64,000 nt of DNA. Source: Symbiotaphrina buchneri (taxonomy: Eukaryota; Ascomycota; Symbiotaphrinales; Symbiotaphrinaceae). The translations under genes and the position numbers were made by a program. Under the pieces are notes generated by a model. That model was not told the DNA's origin, did no database searches, and was given only the letters and a program-made list of their open reading frames with translations. This document shows positions 45,737-55,565 of the stretch, piece by piece (within the stretch, counting starts at the first letter, position 1; the number at the start of each line of letters is the position of its first letter). The stretch is from the NCBI GenBank assembly GCA_001599915.1, contig BCIG01000024.1:456402-520401 (forward strand). Reading direction: 5' to 3'.

Positions 45737-46529
45737 CAGCAACTGAGGTCAAACCTTCGGTTTCTATTGAAAAGGTAAATATGGTTCCTGAATTTACTTT
45801 CTTAAACTGTTGTCTAAACCTCATTAATAAGTTCGCACAGGCACCGTGTCGAGCTTGGGAACAGGCAGGCTCGTCCTTTTTCGATGTTTGTGCCTCCTAT
45901 TTCCATTCCGTCACCTCCAACACTCCTCATGTCAACTCCTTCGTACGATCGCATCCGAGAGCACCACGTACAGAAACTCATGCGCCTTTAGTTTCCCGTG
46001 GATACGGGTTGCTTGGATATTGACAGTCAAACACCGAAAATCAGACCTGGGACGCGGCCCAATGTTGCCGTTGATTGGTTATGCCTCAGCTGAGCTCCTC
46101 AAAGCAGCAAGGCTTGGTACTGCCTCAGTTATCGTCGAACGAGCCATCAAGTTCCTGAGCGTCGCGGGCTACCGGGTTTCTCTCCATGGGATACAATTAG
46201 GGCCGAACACTCACGGGTCTGCAGTTATATATAGGTTAGGAACCACATCTTCGGCGACCACCTCGCGCGCTGGCTGCGGAGATTGGCTCCCAAGAGCTAC
46301 GGCTCAGAGCAAGGGTATTTCACACCCTTGATCAGGCGGCCTACAGGGCTATGGATAAGGCCAGACTGTCTGGGTGGGCAAAAGAAGAGGCTGAGGTCAC
46401 ATTCGAGATGGTCTTTGGCTGGAGAGGAATGTTTGAAGAATGCTACAAAGAATTGGAGAAGGCGTTCGAGCACGATGGAGACATTCCCGTCATCCCAGAG
46501 ACGGAATGGGTTCGTCGCACTGCTGGAAC

Positions 46530-46720
46530 GGTCGGAGGAGGGATCACGTTGGAATTTGCAGCAATTCTTCGCCTTGCTCAGCTTGGAGAGCCTACGGGAG
46601 GAGCACTATAAGTTCCATACATGGGACAGACCTCCTTATCCGTTCAGGATGGTTGAGAGCAATGAAGAGAATGGAGATGGGCGGGTTAGCCCAACGTTCA
46701 GATGTTCATCGATGATATGG
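46530..46720 (+). repeat. Dispersed repeat R3, copy a
   Basis: About 190 bp closely matching 60380-60560. Both contain GGAGGAGGGATCA, GGAATTTGCA and the run ACTATAAGTTCCATACATGG, and both encode GGGIxLEFAxxLxLAxLGEP and then a stop. Confidence 0.85.
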
Positions 46721-47562
46721 AAGAAGAAATCGATGCTATGTCAGAAGACATCGATTGGTGATCACTCCGCGGTGATACATACATGTCGTACTTTATACAC
46801 GGTATCAACTCCAGCTTATCGGAGCATTCGCCATGAGGTGGGATGGTAAGTTGCAACGATCCACATTCGAGAGATATGCATTCAATGGTCCATTGTGACT
46901 AATGCGGGTGCTGCAGCTGGGGCCGAAAGGCTCATTCTGGGAATGCTCCTATCCCAGAACCCGGAGATGGCGATTGATTACGAACTAAACGCATCTCGCA
47001 TCGGCAATGGTGCCACGGCGTCCTGAGATTGAACACCGACTTAAGTACATCAAGGAGAAGGTCGAAGATACCGAAGCCGGCCTCGATCTCGAGTCAGCAG
47101 AGTCCATAGGTGCAACGACGGGGGATGGCAAAGAACGCGAGGAGCAGAAGACGGACTGGTTGCTCCTTGTACTTTCAAGAACATCGAGTGAAGTACATCA
47201 CGGCTCCTCGTCGGCTTCAGAACATTGCGGTGGCCGGCGCACGACCGTGCTGTCAGGCACTTATCGCATCCTTGACCCGAACCCGACGCCAAGGGCCAAG
47301 TGGACTCAATACCCTGTCAATTCGGGCGTTGGTGGCCACCATAATGCATATGATCAGAGGACGCATCAGCTCGGAGGAACTTTGAATGACCTCTTTGGCG
47401 ATATGAAGCGGGGCAATGTCGACCCCAGGTCCTATGGGGATGTCAACCAGCCCCTCATGACTCTGCAGCATCTTCAACTTCCGATTACACTCCAAAGGTC
47501 CTTTTCAAACAAAAGGTCTTCCAGACCATGAGCGAGTCTCGTGCAGTGGCCAAGAAGCAGAA

Positions 47563-48453
47563 ATGGATGGAAGCCATTTCATCGGTGGCAGTGCCAACGG
47601 GAGCCCCACGTGGGTGGGTGGAAGCAACGCCCACCACGATTTGGGTTGTGTGGTCCGGCTGGGACGGGCCCACCAACCCACGACGGAGCAAATCGTACGG
47701 ATGCGGCGTTCCTACTATAGAGTTATCATAACTCATAGTCGGGGCACTCCAAAGTCCCAGGCGTGTGACAAATGCAGCTGGAATCAGGGGAAACTCGCTG
47801 GCCGTGTTGGGCATCCCGATATCAGCTCGGATGCATGTTTCAATTGCATAAGAACGAGGCCGCCAACGGGCCCTCTTCTGGAGGGATGCTCCAAAAGGCA
47901 TCCCAATCGTCCAACTCTGGCAAACAATGGTGATGGCTATTCTGCTGCATCTCGTGCCACCCCAGCGGCGTCCTTGGGGACGTCCTTTGACCGTGACGGT
48001 TGTCGTCGTTATTCCGGAGAGATGTTTCAAAAAGCATCTCGTCCCGCGGATGAGATGGACATGTCTGACGGATCTGCAACCATTGGAGCGTTGTCTCATT
48101 TTTCCTCTTCCGAGGACGACAGCATCACTCGTGGTGTTCAAAATGTGGACATCTCGAATGAAGACACCACGAGTGATGCTGTCTTTCTCGGCTGCTCCGC
48201 CAGATCTCGTGCTCTCTCTTCGGAAAAGGATAGCATCACTCGTGGTGCTCGCAATGTGGAGATCTCGAATCAGAACACCACGAGTGATGCAGTCCATCTC
48301 ATCTCTGGCGGAGCAGCCGAGAGCGATAATACTCCGGATTATGCAAACCTGCAGGTAATCCACACGATTGAAGCACTCAAAGACTACCTTCATCGGCGGA
48401 TCAATAATCAAGAATACGAAGACGAGGCGAGCACGCCTGGAACACGAGGATGA
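47563..48453 (+). CDS. Uncharacterised Cys-motif protein with duplicated hairpin-forming repeat
   Basis: Open frame of 296 codons. It has FIGGSANGSPTWVGGSNAHH, then ACDKCSWNQGKL and DACFNCIRTRP...GCSKR, a double C-x2-C arrangement vaguely like the DUF3716-like modules nearby. A Ser/Asp-rich tail follows with two repeats: DSITRGVQNVDISNEDTTSD and DSITRGARNVEISNQNTTSD. At DNA level each repeat is a near-perfect hairpin (48121-48180 and 48232-48291). The reverse strand is also open for 308 codons over the same stretch, a consequence of the inverted repeats, so the coding strand is not certain. The ATG at 47563 is not strongly supported. Confidence 0.4.
   Translation: MDGSHFIGGSANGSPTWVGGSNAHHDLGCVVRLGRAHQPTTEQIVRMRRSYYRVIITHSRGTPKSQACDKCSWNQGKLAGRVGHPDISSDACFNCIRTRPPTGPLLEGCSKRHPNRPTLANNGDGYSAASRATPAASLGTSFDRDGCRRYSGEMFQKASRPADEMDMSDGSATIGALSHFSSSEDDSITRGVQNVDISNEDTTSDAVFLGCSARSRALSSEKDSITRGARNVEISNQNTTSDAVHLISGGAAESDNTPDYANLQVIHTIEALKDYLHRRINNQEYEDEASTPGTRG
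48121..48321. repeat. Nested inverted and direct repeats
   Basis: AGCATCACTCGTGGTG at 48121 pairs with CACCACGAGTGATGCT ending at 48180. The same arms recur at 48232 and 48291. In addition CTCGGCTGCTCCGCCAGA (48187-48204) is the exact reverse complement of 48304-48321. Confidence 0.9.
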
Positions 48454-48465
48454 AGCGGCTGGTGG

Positions 48466-48670
48466 AAAGGCTGGTAGGCACCCCGAAGGCCGCAGAAGAC
48501 CTCACAAGAAATCACGGATACCAGCTAGACATCGTGGTCGTACAAGGATGGCGAGTGGATCCCCAGGAAGCATACAAAATGGCCTGGAAATCATCGAAGC
48601 CGAAGCACAATTTCTCGCGCCCATCCATGGGCAAATCATTGCGCGTCTGAAGCAACTGAAACGGCCTCTC
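48466..48670 (+). pseudogene. DUF3716-like module, truncated copy
   Basis: Encodes TPKAAEDLTRNHGYQLDIVV then VQGWRVDPQEA, the same leader as the copies at 37.9 and 49.7 kb. It then departs to AWKSSKPKHNF instead of entering the Cys motif. The segment from about 48577 onward recurs at 56537-56630. Confidence 0.55.
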
Positions 48671-48713
48671 TATAAAGAACTATGGGAAGGACAAGCAGCG
48701 CAACCGGGATATT

Positions 48714-49028
48714 ATGCTCAGCCGGCTTCGGATCCCGGCAGCTGCGCCTCTCGCTCTTACTGCTGCAGGGGCAGCTGGCCTCTACTTCAAGCAAACCGAT
48801 CTCATTTACCCCCGCAATATCCCGGCTGACTCTCGGACTGATGTCCCAACGCCGTCAATGTGTGGTGTCAGCTATTGGAAGGACGTCAACCTGCGTACCT
48901 CAGACGGAGAGACCCTCCATGCCCACTTCATTCCACGAGGACAACAAGTCCGGAGGGAGATCCTTTCTTCCCGCTTTCCAATACCCTCACTCCTACTCTT
49001 ACAGACTCCTCCAGCCAGGGAACAGTAG
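48714..49028 (+). pseudogene. N-terminal fragment of a BEM46-like alpha/beta hydrolase
   Basis: ATG at 48714. A hydrophobic start (MLSRLRIPAAAPLALTAAGA) leads to GLYFKQTDLIYPRNIPADSR, VPTPSMCGVSYWKDVNLRTS and DGETLHAHFIPRG, the opening I recall for BEM46-family hydrolases. After about 78 residues the similarity stops. The nucleophile elbow and catalytic triad, which need about 200 more residues, are absent downstream. A 104-codon frame ends at 49028. It is therefore a 5' gene fragment, not a working enzyme. Confidence 0.6.
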
Positions 49029-49209
49029 GACTGAGGGTATGGTATTGCTGTTCTTCATCCCCCCATCCCACTCGAGCATAACACCTGCTTCAATACTTCT
49101 ACTATGTATCAGATCAGTCATCCTCCAATCTAGTCGAATGCTCAATTCTTCTCTTTCAAACGCCAATTCCAGGGACTTATGCGACAACATGTTGCCAACA
49201 ACTGTGCAC

Positions 49210-49483
49210 TTAAGCCAGTCCTTTCACCCACATCTTAGCCGATGATGGGAGCGATGAAGAAGACCGCCGCCACGGAGTGGCGCTCGGTCTGTTGCGTGTC
49301 AACAAGCAAATCCATGATGAGGCAGAGAGCGTCTTCCGCCATGGAAACGATTGTGTGGTCATGCATAGTCGGAGCAACGTAATCAATGCGATGAGACAGG
49401 GAACAAGATGGTCATTCTGCTGCTTAGAAGGGGAGCAGAACAAGACGGTGCAGGCGTTCGCGAGCGTCGCGTGGCTTATATAA
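49210..49483 (+). pseudogene. 2EXR/F-box-like fragment
   Basis: The frame reads DGSDEEDRRRHGVALGLL, RVNKQIHDEAESVFRHGND, then CVVMHSRSNVINAMRQGTRW, ending at 49483. RVNKQIHDEAESVF is the signature helix of fungal 2EXR-type (F-box-related) proteins. There is no clear start ATG in a good position and no downstream domain, so I treat it as a fragment. Confidence 0.45.
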
Positions 49484-49552
49484 AGAAAGACTGTTGCACA
49501 CCATCGGCAAGTTGCTGGATGGTCCTCCGCACATCAGCAGATTGCGAGACCG

Positions 49553-50050
49553 GTGATTGTTCCGGTCGGGGGCGGTGCTGAAATTTCCGCTGCGTATGTG
49601 ACCAGATACCTTTCACTGCAACTCCTAACAGCCAAGATAGACACCCCCAAGGATGCCGGAAACCTCACCAGAAACCACGGGTATCAGTTGGATGCCGTGG
49701 TGGTGCAAGGGTGGGGAATAGATAACCAGGAAGCGTGTACACACTGCCTGGCGGACAAGGGGCCGTTCAGACAGTGCATCAGGCTGCCCTGAAGCCGTGG
49801 CACGGGTGCCCCGGGGTCACACCCGTGGGCTTGCTCGAACTGCATATGGCGGAACTCGACCGTGCTGTGCATGAGTAAGTCATCTTCCAATGACTCTGAA
49901 TCCCTGGTTGACAGACTCATAGCAGCACAGGAGGAAGAAGCCGAAAAGTGGCAGAAGCAGCAGCAGCAGGAACAGCAACATACAGAAGAGCAGGAGGATG
50001 AAGAGGAGGAGGAAGATGTTGAAGAGGCCGGCGAGGACGACAACGAGTAG
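49553..50050 (+). pseudogene. DUF3716-like protein with in-frame TGA
   Basis: One frame runs from TPKDAGNLTRNHGYQLDAVV and VQGWGIDNQEACTHCLADKG through GPFRQCIRLP to a TGA at 49790-49792. It then continues in the same frame to HPWACSNCIWRNSTVLCM and an acidic Gln/Glu tail (KWQKQQQQEQQHTEEQEDEE), stopping at 50050. The two C-x2-C halves together form a complete DUF3716-like module. The related copy at 37.9 kb has CGA where this has TGA, a single C-to-T difference. Unless the stop is read through or edited, the product lacks the second Cys pair. Confidence 0.6.
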
Positions 50051-50306
50051 AGGCGTCTTCGCCATGTCCCTCAGATCAATCCTCCTTGACAGCGCGGCCA
50101 TGGAGTCCTTGGGACCGAGGCGTCTTCTGGGGGGCGTTGAAATACCCTTCCGGATGCTGCTGGTCCAGCATCTGAAATTGTAAGCTTAGGAAAAGAAGGA
50201 GAGAAAAGTTGGCTGCTCACTTGCGTGGGTGGAAGCAAACGAGAGAGCTACTCTCAAGGGCGAGAGTACTACCGACAGTGCTATGGAGACGACCTGACCT
50301 TCAGAT

Positions 50307-50770
50307 ATGGGTGGTCATGCCTGGTGTGGTAAGTACCCCAGTCCATATGCTCTTGTTCAATGCCAGCAGCTGCTGACATCATATGGTAGGGTCCGGATGC
50401 ACAATGCGATCCGACTGGCATGGGTCTCGTCCCATGAAGGCGGTGGCCGAATGGAGATCCATGAGACGGAGAAGATCAACGTGCAGGCCTTTAGCATGCA
50501 GGTCTTTGTTGTGGAAGTCTCCGTTGTCGATGAGGTGCCGATGGAGTCCACGCAACTTGGAGCAACATCACGTCTCGTCAGACTCTCTGGACACAACAAA
50601 CTTCTCCGCCGGACGTGGCGAGGATGTAGACTCACCAACCGAGCAGCGGTCATTAGATCTGAACTGTTCGGTGGTCCAGTCTTCCCGAGATCATTGTGAA
50701 AGACTAGAACCATCTCTAGACATTCTACAACTCCCCGTTGAGGGGTTGCTCAGAAAGACGCTTTGATGCA
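50307..50770 (+). other. Coding-like stretch, unknown
   Basis: The frame contains RMHNAIRLAWVSSHEGGGRM then EIHETEKINVQAFSMQVFV and VEVSVVDEVPMEST. It runs into the 319-bp tandem repeat, where it ends. It has no recognised family and no clear start, though GGTAAG at 50326 could be a donor of an upstream exon. Confidence 0.3.
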
Positions 50771-51269
50771 CCCTTGTCGGTTGACAAGGCAGCAAGGCTT
50801 GTGAAGACAGGCATCCCGCCCGCCGAACAGTTGATCCTATTCGTGGGCTCGAACGATCACGAGCTCTGTGCCGGCTGACTATTCACTTTGGTATATTTGG
50901 TTTGGTTGCCACGAGCTCCGTGCCGGCCAACTACTGGTGAGGATATAGACTCACCAACCGAGCAGCGGTCGTTAGACCTCAACTTTTGGAGCCCAAACCT
51001 GTCTCCAAGACCATTGAGCAATCACCAATGGGACACGTAATGAAACGGAAGCACGGCCACTGCGAAAACTGCCCGTTGAGGGCTTGCTCAGAAAGACGCT
51101 TTGATGCAGCCTGGTCGGTTGGCAACGCTTGTGAAGACAGACATTCTGCTACATCCCGCCAGCCAAACAGGTGATCCTGTTCGTGGGATCGAACGAGCTC
51201 TGTGCCGGCCGACTATTCGATTTGGTGTATTCGGTTTGGTTGACACGAGCTCCGTGCCGGCCGACTACT
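50620..51269 (+). repeat. Two-copy tandem repeat, period about 319 bp
   Basis: Copies begin at 50620 (GAGGATGTAGACTCACCAAC) and 50939 (GAGGATATAGACTCACCAAC). Shared landmarks include CCGAGCAGCGGTC, CTCAGAAAGACGCTTTGATG, GGTTGxCAxxGC, TTCGTGGGxTCGAACGA and GAGCTCCGTGCCGGCC. Each copy also ends with a shorter internal duplication of the GAGCTC(T/C)GTGCCGGC segment. Confidence 0.85.
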
Positions 51270-51639
51270 GTGGTAGTGCTCGTGGAGCCAATTCGACAAG
51301 TATCTGGTTTGGGAAGCGCCATCACCCTGAGATTCCTGACTGATGCTGGAAAGATCAGCAAAATGTCAGTGTTGAGGTCCAGCGCCATGTCGCGCTGGCC
51401 AAGACAAAGCTGGAAAATGACATTCTGCTTTTGAAAGCTAGAGTCCAAGCCTCCAATCTAGGCCACAACGATGCTTCCCTGCAGCGGAACCGACTCACCT
51501 TTTGCAGCAAGGTCTTTGAACAATGAGGCAGTGGTTTCCTCTGAGATGAAGGTGGAGCAATAGCACGCTGTATCGGCAGAGACAGGGATGAGCACTGCTC
51601 CAAACCCCCTCCGACCCCTGTCGCCACACCTTCGCCAGT

Positions 51640-51873
51640 GACACATCCCGCTCATGGCCTTCGCGCCACATCGTGACGGAAGGCGTGGTCACCTACAAAC
51701 GATTCCATAAGAAGGGTCGTGAGCTGATCCTTGTAACACCGGCAGGGCCGGCCAATCTGCACCTCAATTCCGAGACGTTGCAATACTCCATGTTGACGAT
51801 TACCGCAGAACACGGTCTATCTGCCGAGCAATGGATTCTTCCGGAGGTTGAGCAGCTACAACGAGCGGAATAG
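51640..51873 (+). other. Short coding-like frame, unknown
   Basis: The frame reads VTYKRFHKKGRELILVTPAG, PANLHLNSETLQYSMLTITA and EHGLSAEQWILPEVEQLQ, ending at 51873. It looks like a protein C-terminus but has no known family and no clear upstream exon. Confidence 0.3.
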
Positions 51874-52572
51874 ATGCTCTCAGTGGAGCACTGTGGGAGT
51901 GGTAGTAGGCGTGAGTCAGACAGTGTCTTGCTATATCATTTTTTGATTGGCCCTAGTGAAAGGGCCACCACCATTGTCCCGTCGGCCAGATTGAAGTCGT
52001 CGGCTGCGTTGCAGAGGGCACTTGGAAGCCTCGCCCTGAAGAGATAATGATAACATCAGCGGGCGGTTTCGAGGCCGGTTCATCGGTGGCACCGCAACCG
52101 GGAGCCCAACACGCATGCATGGAAGCAACGCCCAACACGATCGTCCAGTCATTCAATGCTGCAGTGTCTCATCCCTAATCCGCATCGATGTTGGTCTTCA
52201 GTGGAGTTCGGCGTGTTCCTTGTTCTGACATGGAGTTAAATGGTTGCAGGCCGAGGGTTGTACTCTAACTATATTTACTGTTCTTACTGTATTTCAAGAC
52301 TACTCCTGGAGAAGTGCGAATTCGATCGTGACTATGAGAACTCGTCTCAGGGCAAAGTGGACATTTCGGGGACAGCCAAGCGTCCAAACTACATGTGCCA
52401 GTGAAATCTCCACCAAACTTCTGTAGAATTTGTGTAGAGACTAGACGCCGATTGTCCGAACTGTTTCCCCTCCGTATCAGATGCGTAAGAATTGACCCTA
52501 AAATTTCTGTAGAAGCATTTAATCCATTCTTCATCACCTCAAACTTGGTCTCACAGACTTGACACCGACACC

Positions 52573-53568
52573 ATGTCTTTGAAACATCTCCCCTTGCGCG
52601 GCATGACTGTGGCCATCGACCAGACAGGAGACCGCGATCTTCTCGTCCTTCCTGATCATACCAAGTTCCAAATCAGCACGCTTGCTCTAAGTCTTGCCAG
52701 TCCGTATTGGGACCTTGTCCTGGACCGTGAGGGAGCTGACGGAGCTCAGTTGACCGCCCCTCTTACCGCTCACGCCAACACCCAGACTGTCATGTTGATG
52801 CTCGAGATCATCCATGGCCGCACCGAGCACATCCCAGAAAGCATGGACGACGAGGCCCTGTTGATCGACCTCTGCAAGCTCACAGAAAACTGGGAAGCGT
52901 ATACTGTCGTCCGTCCTTGGCTCAAGTCATGGATGCAGCCCGCTGGTAACCTCTCAGCTCCTGCCGAACTCTACGCCGCGTGGGTGGCAGGAAGAGCCAT
53001 CAGCGCCGAAGAAGCGCTCCAGACTCTCTTTTCTAAAGTCTACGTTACTCACCATGGCAGGCCGAATTTTGGCCGTGGGGTGGTCCCGAAGCTCGTGCAG
53101 GAGATGGACATGTTCACTGTCATGATGGAGGAGCGGAGTCAGTACCTCGAAAACCTGGCCCATGTTTGCTACAAGATCCTCTACAACCGTCCGGCCCCTG
53201 ACTTTCCCGGCATGGCAATTATTCTTCTTCGGGAGGTGAATGTAGTGAGGTACGAGAAGTTGCTTGACGCTGTCATCGAAAGCCTGAAAGACTGGAATAT
53301 TCATATCGATCGAATAGATTATGGTTCTGCATCCGTTTTTCCAGCCTGGGGCGTCAATAAGATTACCAGCAAGGTGTTGGAAATCTTCAGGGTTACTGGA
53401 CGGCAGCAGGACATTGAGCCCAGGGGTCACATTTGGGTTGAGGTTGGTCTTCAGGGATATTTGGAGGGCGAGATTATCAAGTACTGCGGCTTTTGTCCTG
53501 GGCGATTGGGACACCGTCTTCTGACGGAGAAGCATCTCATTCATCTGTTGATGCAGGCAAGGAGATGA
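52573..53568 (+). CDS. BTB/POZ-like domain protein
   Basis: Single exon, 331 aa, ATG at 52573 with the context CACCATG. The N-terminal region reads TVAIDQTGDRDLLVLPDHT, FQISTLALSLASPYWDLVLD, VMLMLEIIHGRTEHIPES and LLIDLCKLTENWEAYTVVRP. This matches the BTB layout of the 43.1-kb gene (LASPYWDLVL versus LASPVWDRML). The C-terminal half is helical (LYAAWVAGRAISAEEALQTL; LENLAHVCYKILYNRP; HIWVEVGLQGYLEGEI). The partner or target is unknown. Its frame is unbroken and third-codon positions are G/C-rich, unlike the broken sequence on both sides. Confidence 0.78.
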   Translation: MSLKHLPLRGMTVAIDQTGDRDLLVLPDHTKFQISTLALSLASPYWDLVLDREGADGAQLTAPLTAHANTQTVMLMLEIIHGRTEHIPESMDDEALLIDLCKLTENWEAYTVVRPWLKSWMQPAGNLSAPAELYAAWVAGRAISAEEALQTLFSKVYVTHHGRPNFGRGVVPKLVQEMDMFTVMMEERSQYLENLAHVCYKILYNRPAPDFPGMAIILLREVNVVRYEKLLDAVIESLKDWNIHIDRIDYGSASVFPAWGVNKITSKVLEIFRVTGRQQDIEPRGHIWVEVGLQGYLEGEIIKYCGFCPGRLGHRLLTEKHLIHLLMQARR

Positions 53569-53941
53569 GCTCGCGCATACGCTCAAGCTGGATCATAATA
53601 TCATGCGTTCGAGATCATGGGGACATATCGAGATTGATTGGTACAGGGCTAGGAAGGGGTCGGGACATACTGGAAGTCATTGATTGGGGTAGAATACAAT
53701 AACGAGGAGTTTGACTCATCAAGAAGAAAGCTAGTGACTTTAGAAATTCAGGATGCGAAGTGGAGAACCCCTAGCCGTGGTCATCCGCTGATCAGTGACT
53801 ACCTCAATTCCCCGCCTTCGTATCACATCTAGGATTGACCTGTTTGCCCAGGGGGCAAACAATAAGGCCTGTCACGGCAGAATAGTAGCTGCTAGTAGCT
53901 GCTCAGCGAATATATAAACCCCTCCCCAGCCCCGCTCTACA

Positions 53942-54917
53942 ATGCTTTTTGCTATACGTCTTCATTACCAACATCAATCTCTCTTATCATGCATGAGCTT
54001 TGACAACATTCCACCCCATGTCGGCCGCTTCAAGGTCTATCAACACTCTCTGACATCTTCTCTACCGTGGTCGATGAAGCAGTGTTGCAGCGTTACTGCG
54101 ACAATGGCGCGAAGGCGAAGATCAAAGCAATGGAGCGCTTGGCATAGGGCGTTCCTGTGGCCAATTGCTATGAGCAGTCAAAGCAGTCAGGCCTCTGGAC
54201 AAGGCGCGCAAGCATGAATGGGACCTGGAGCAGGAGTTGTACTATTGCCAGGTCCCTGGGACCCCAAGAAATGTTATATTCAAGATCAGAGCAGCTGTTG
54301 GCTGGAAACAAGCCTGCGAATGGATGTATGAGGAGGAGAACAACCGATATTCCATATCCATCGGCTTTCAAGACGTCCACTCCGCTTAGCTGGGCTTTGC
54401 GGAACAATGTTTCGTGGCAGATATATAAATTCATCTGCATCCCTCGAGCAGACCAGGAAGACCTTGCACGACTGCGTGAGAATGAGTCCTGGTCAAGAGA
54501 GGTAAGTCTTTGCTCAAAGCGCTGCCAGACGGAGCCCAGTCCCAGAGGCTAACCTTTTGATTCAGTATCCTATTGACCCAGCCTTACTTGACGGACACAC
54601 ATCGATTTTCCAGGGCTTCAGTCGACCAACCGTTGGTGTTGTCTCTCGGCCAGCTGTAATGCTGCGTGACGCCAGGGGCATGAATACGCATGCCAGGTGC
54701 AAGGAACGGGTGCTTCGCAAGCGAGAGGAGCGCAAGAAGGAGCGTAGGCTTGCAGCTATCGCTCGGAAGGTGTCAAATTTACGTTCTGCGAGTCAAAACC
54801 CCAGTGAAGCAAAATGCGCCAGGTTCCCGTGATTTCGATTGGTATGAAGGTATCAGTTCGTACCATTTCAAGTACCGGAAGCACATCAACACTGACAGGG
54901 AGGTGTTGTCCGTTTGA
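53942..54917 (+). pseudogene. Uncharacterised spliced gene, structure unresolved
   Basis: One intron is clear: 54502-54565 (GTAAGT...GGCTAACC...TTCAG). It joins QEDLARLRENESWSRE to YPIDPALLDGHTSIFQGF and a basic coil (RVLRKREERKKERRLAAIAR). Upstream, a different frame is also protein-like: DKARKHEWDLEQELYYCQV, FKIRAAVGWKQACEWMYEEE. Downstream, DFDWYEGISSYHFKYRKHIN lies in a third frame. Further introns or frameshifts must separate these. No family is recognised. Confidence 0.4.
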
Positions 54918-55257
54918 GAGAGAGCCTTGGCTCCTCGTTCTGAAAGAAGATAGCTTGATGCCTAATGCAAGAAGAGCAGATTGTCTTGTATATTAGTTCT
55001 CGAACGGGAAAAGGATGCGCCCAAACTCTTTTGGAAGCCTCAATGGGATATGGCTATCCGGTGAGTAGATAATCTACGGTATTATCCCTCTACCACTAAC
55101 CTTAAGAGCAGCTGCACGAGAGGCCCGGCCGAGCTTGATGAGGAAGAGAACATAGCAACTTTGGTTAGCAAGTTACTTTCGTTGCGCGGTTTCTGTCGCC
55201 TGAATATCGGTGACTTCAACGGAGCTATTGTGGATGCAGAGACTTTGGTGGATATGT

Positions 55258-55565
55258 GAAACCCGACCCGCCACAGTACTGCAATATCTATACTACATGA
55301 GAGTTACTATGCAACAGGTAATGTGGCCAAATCTGCCGCTTGCGCGAAGGTAGCTACTTTTGGGTGCGGAGGCTTTGATGAATTTGCCGGACTATGCTGT
55401 CGTGAAAGCGAGAAATGGCTGGCATATGAAGAAGAAAATAATGTGAAGTTCGCTATGCCAGCCAAAGCCACGTCTTCAGCCCTCCAAGGCAAAGACGAGA
55501 TCATGGACCACACGCTGGCGACAACGAGATATTGGACGTTATCATGGTTCAACCAGGCAGGATGA
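55258..55565 (+). other. Coding-like frame, unknown
   Basis: Plus-strand frame with ILHESYYATGNVAKSAACAK, GFDEFAGLCCRESEKWLAYE and EIMDHTLATTRYWTLSWF, ending at 55565. It has no ATG in a good place and no family known to me. Confidence 0.25.

Larger units (their letters stand above)
45331..47531 (+). pseudogene. Series of coding-like segments in shifting frames, unknown
   Basis: Protein-like plus-strand pieces include DGDLLIETISELYDLEHI (45.37 kb), LIGYASAELLKAARLGTASV (46.07 kb), KEEAEVTFEMVFGWRGMFEE (46.38 kb), GGGITLEFAAILRLAQLGEP (46.54 kb), RPEIEHRLKYIKEKVEDTEA (47.02 kb) and NIAVAGARPCCQALIASLTR (47.22 kb). Neighbouring pieces are in different frames, and I could not connect them by convincing introns. 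Either this is one multi-exon gene with unusual splicing or a decayed one. Parts are duplicated near 59-60.5 kb. I recognise no family. Confidence 0.35.

Noticed and set aside
47485-48411. 308-codon minus-strand gene overlapping the Cys-motif frame
   Set aside because: Openness is largely explained by the inverted repeats at 48.1-48.3 kb; Cys-pair motifs and duplicated acidic repeats look more protein-like on the plus strand. Kept only as a caveat.
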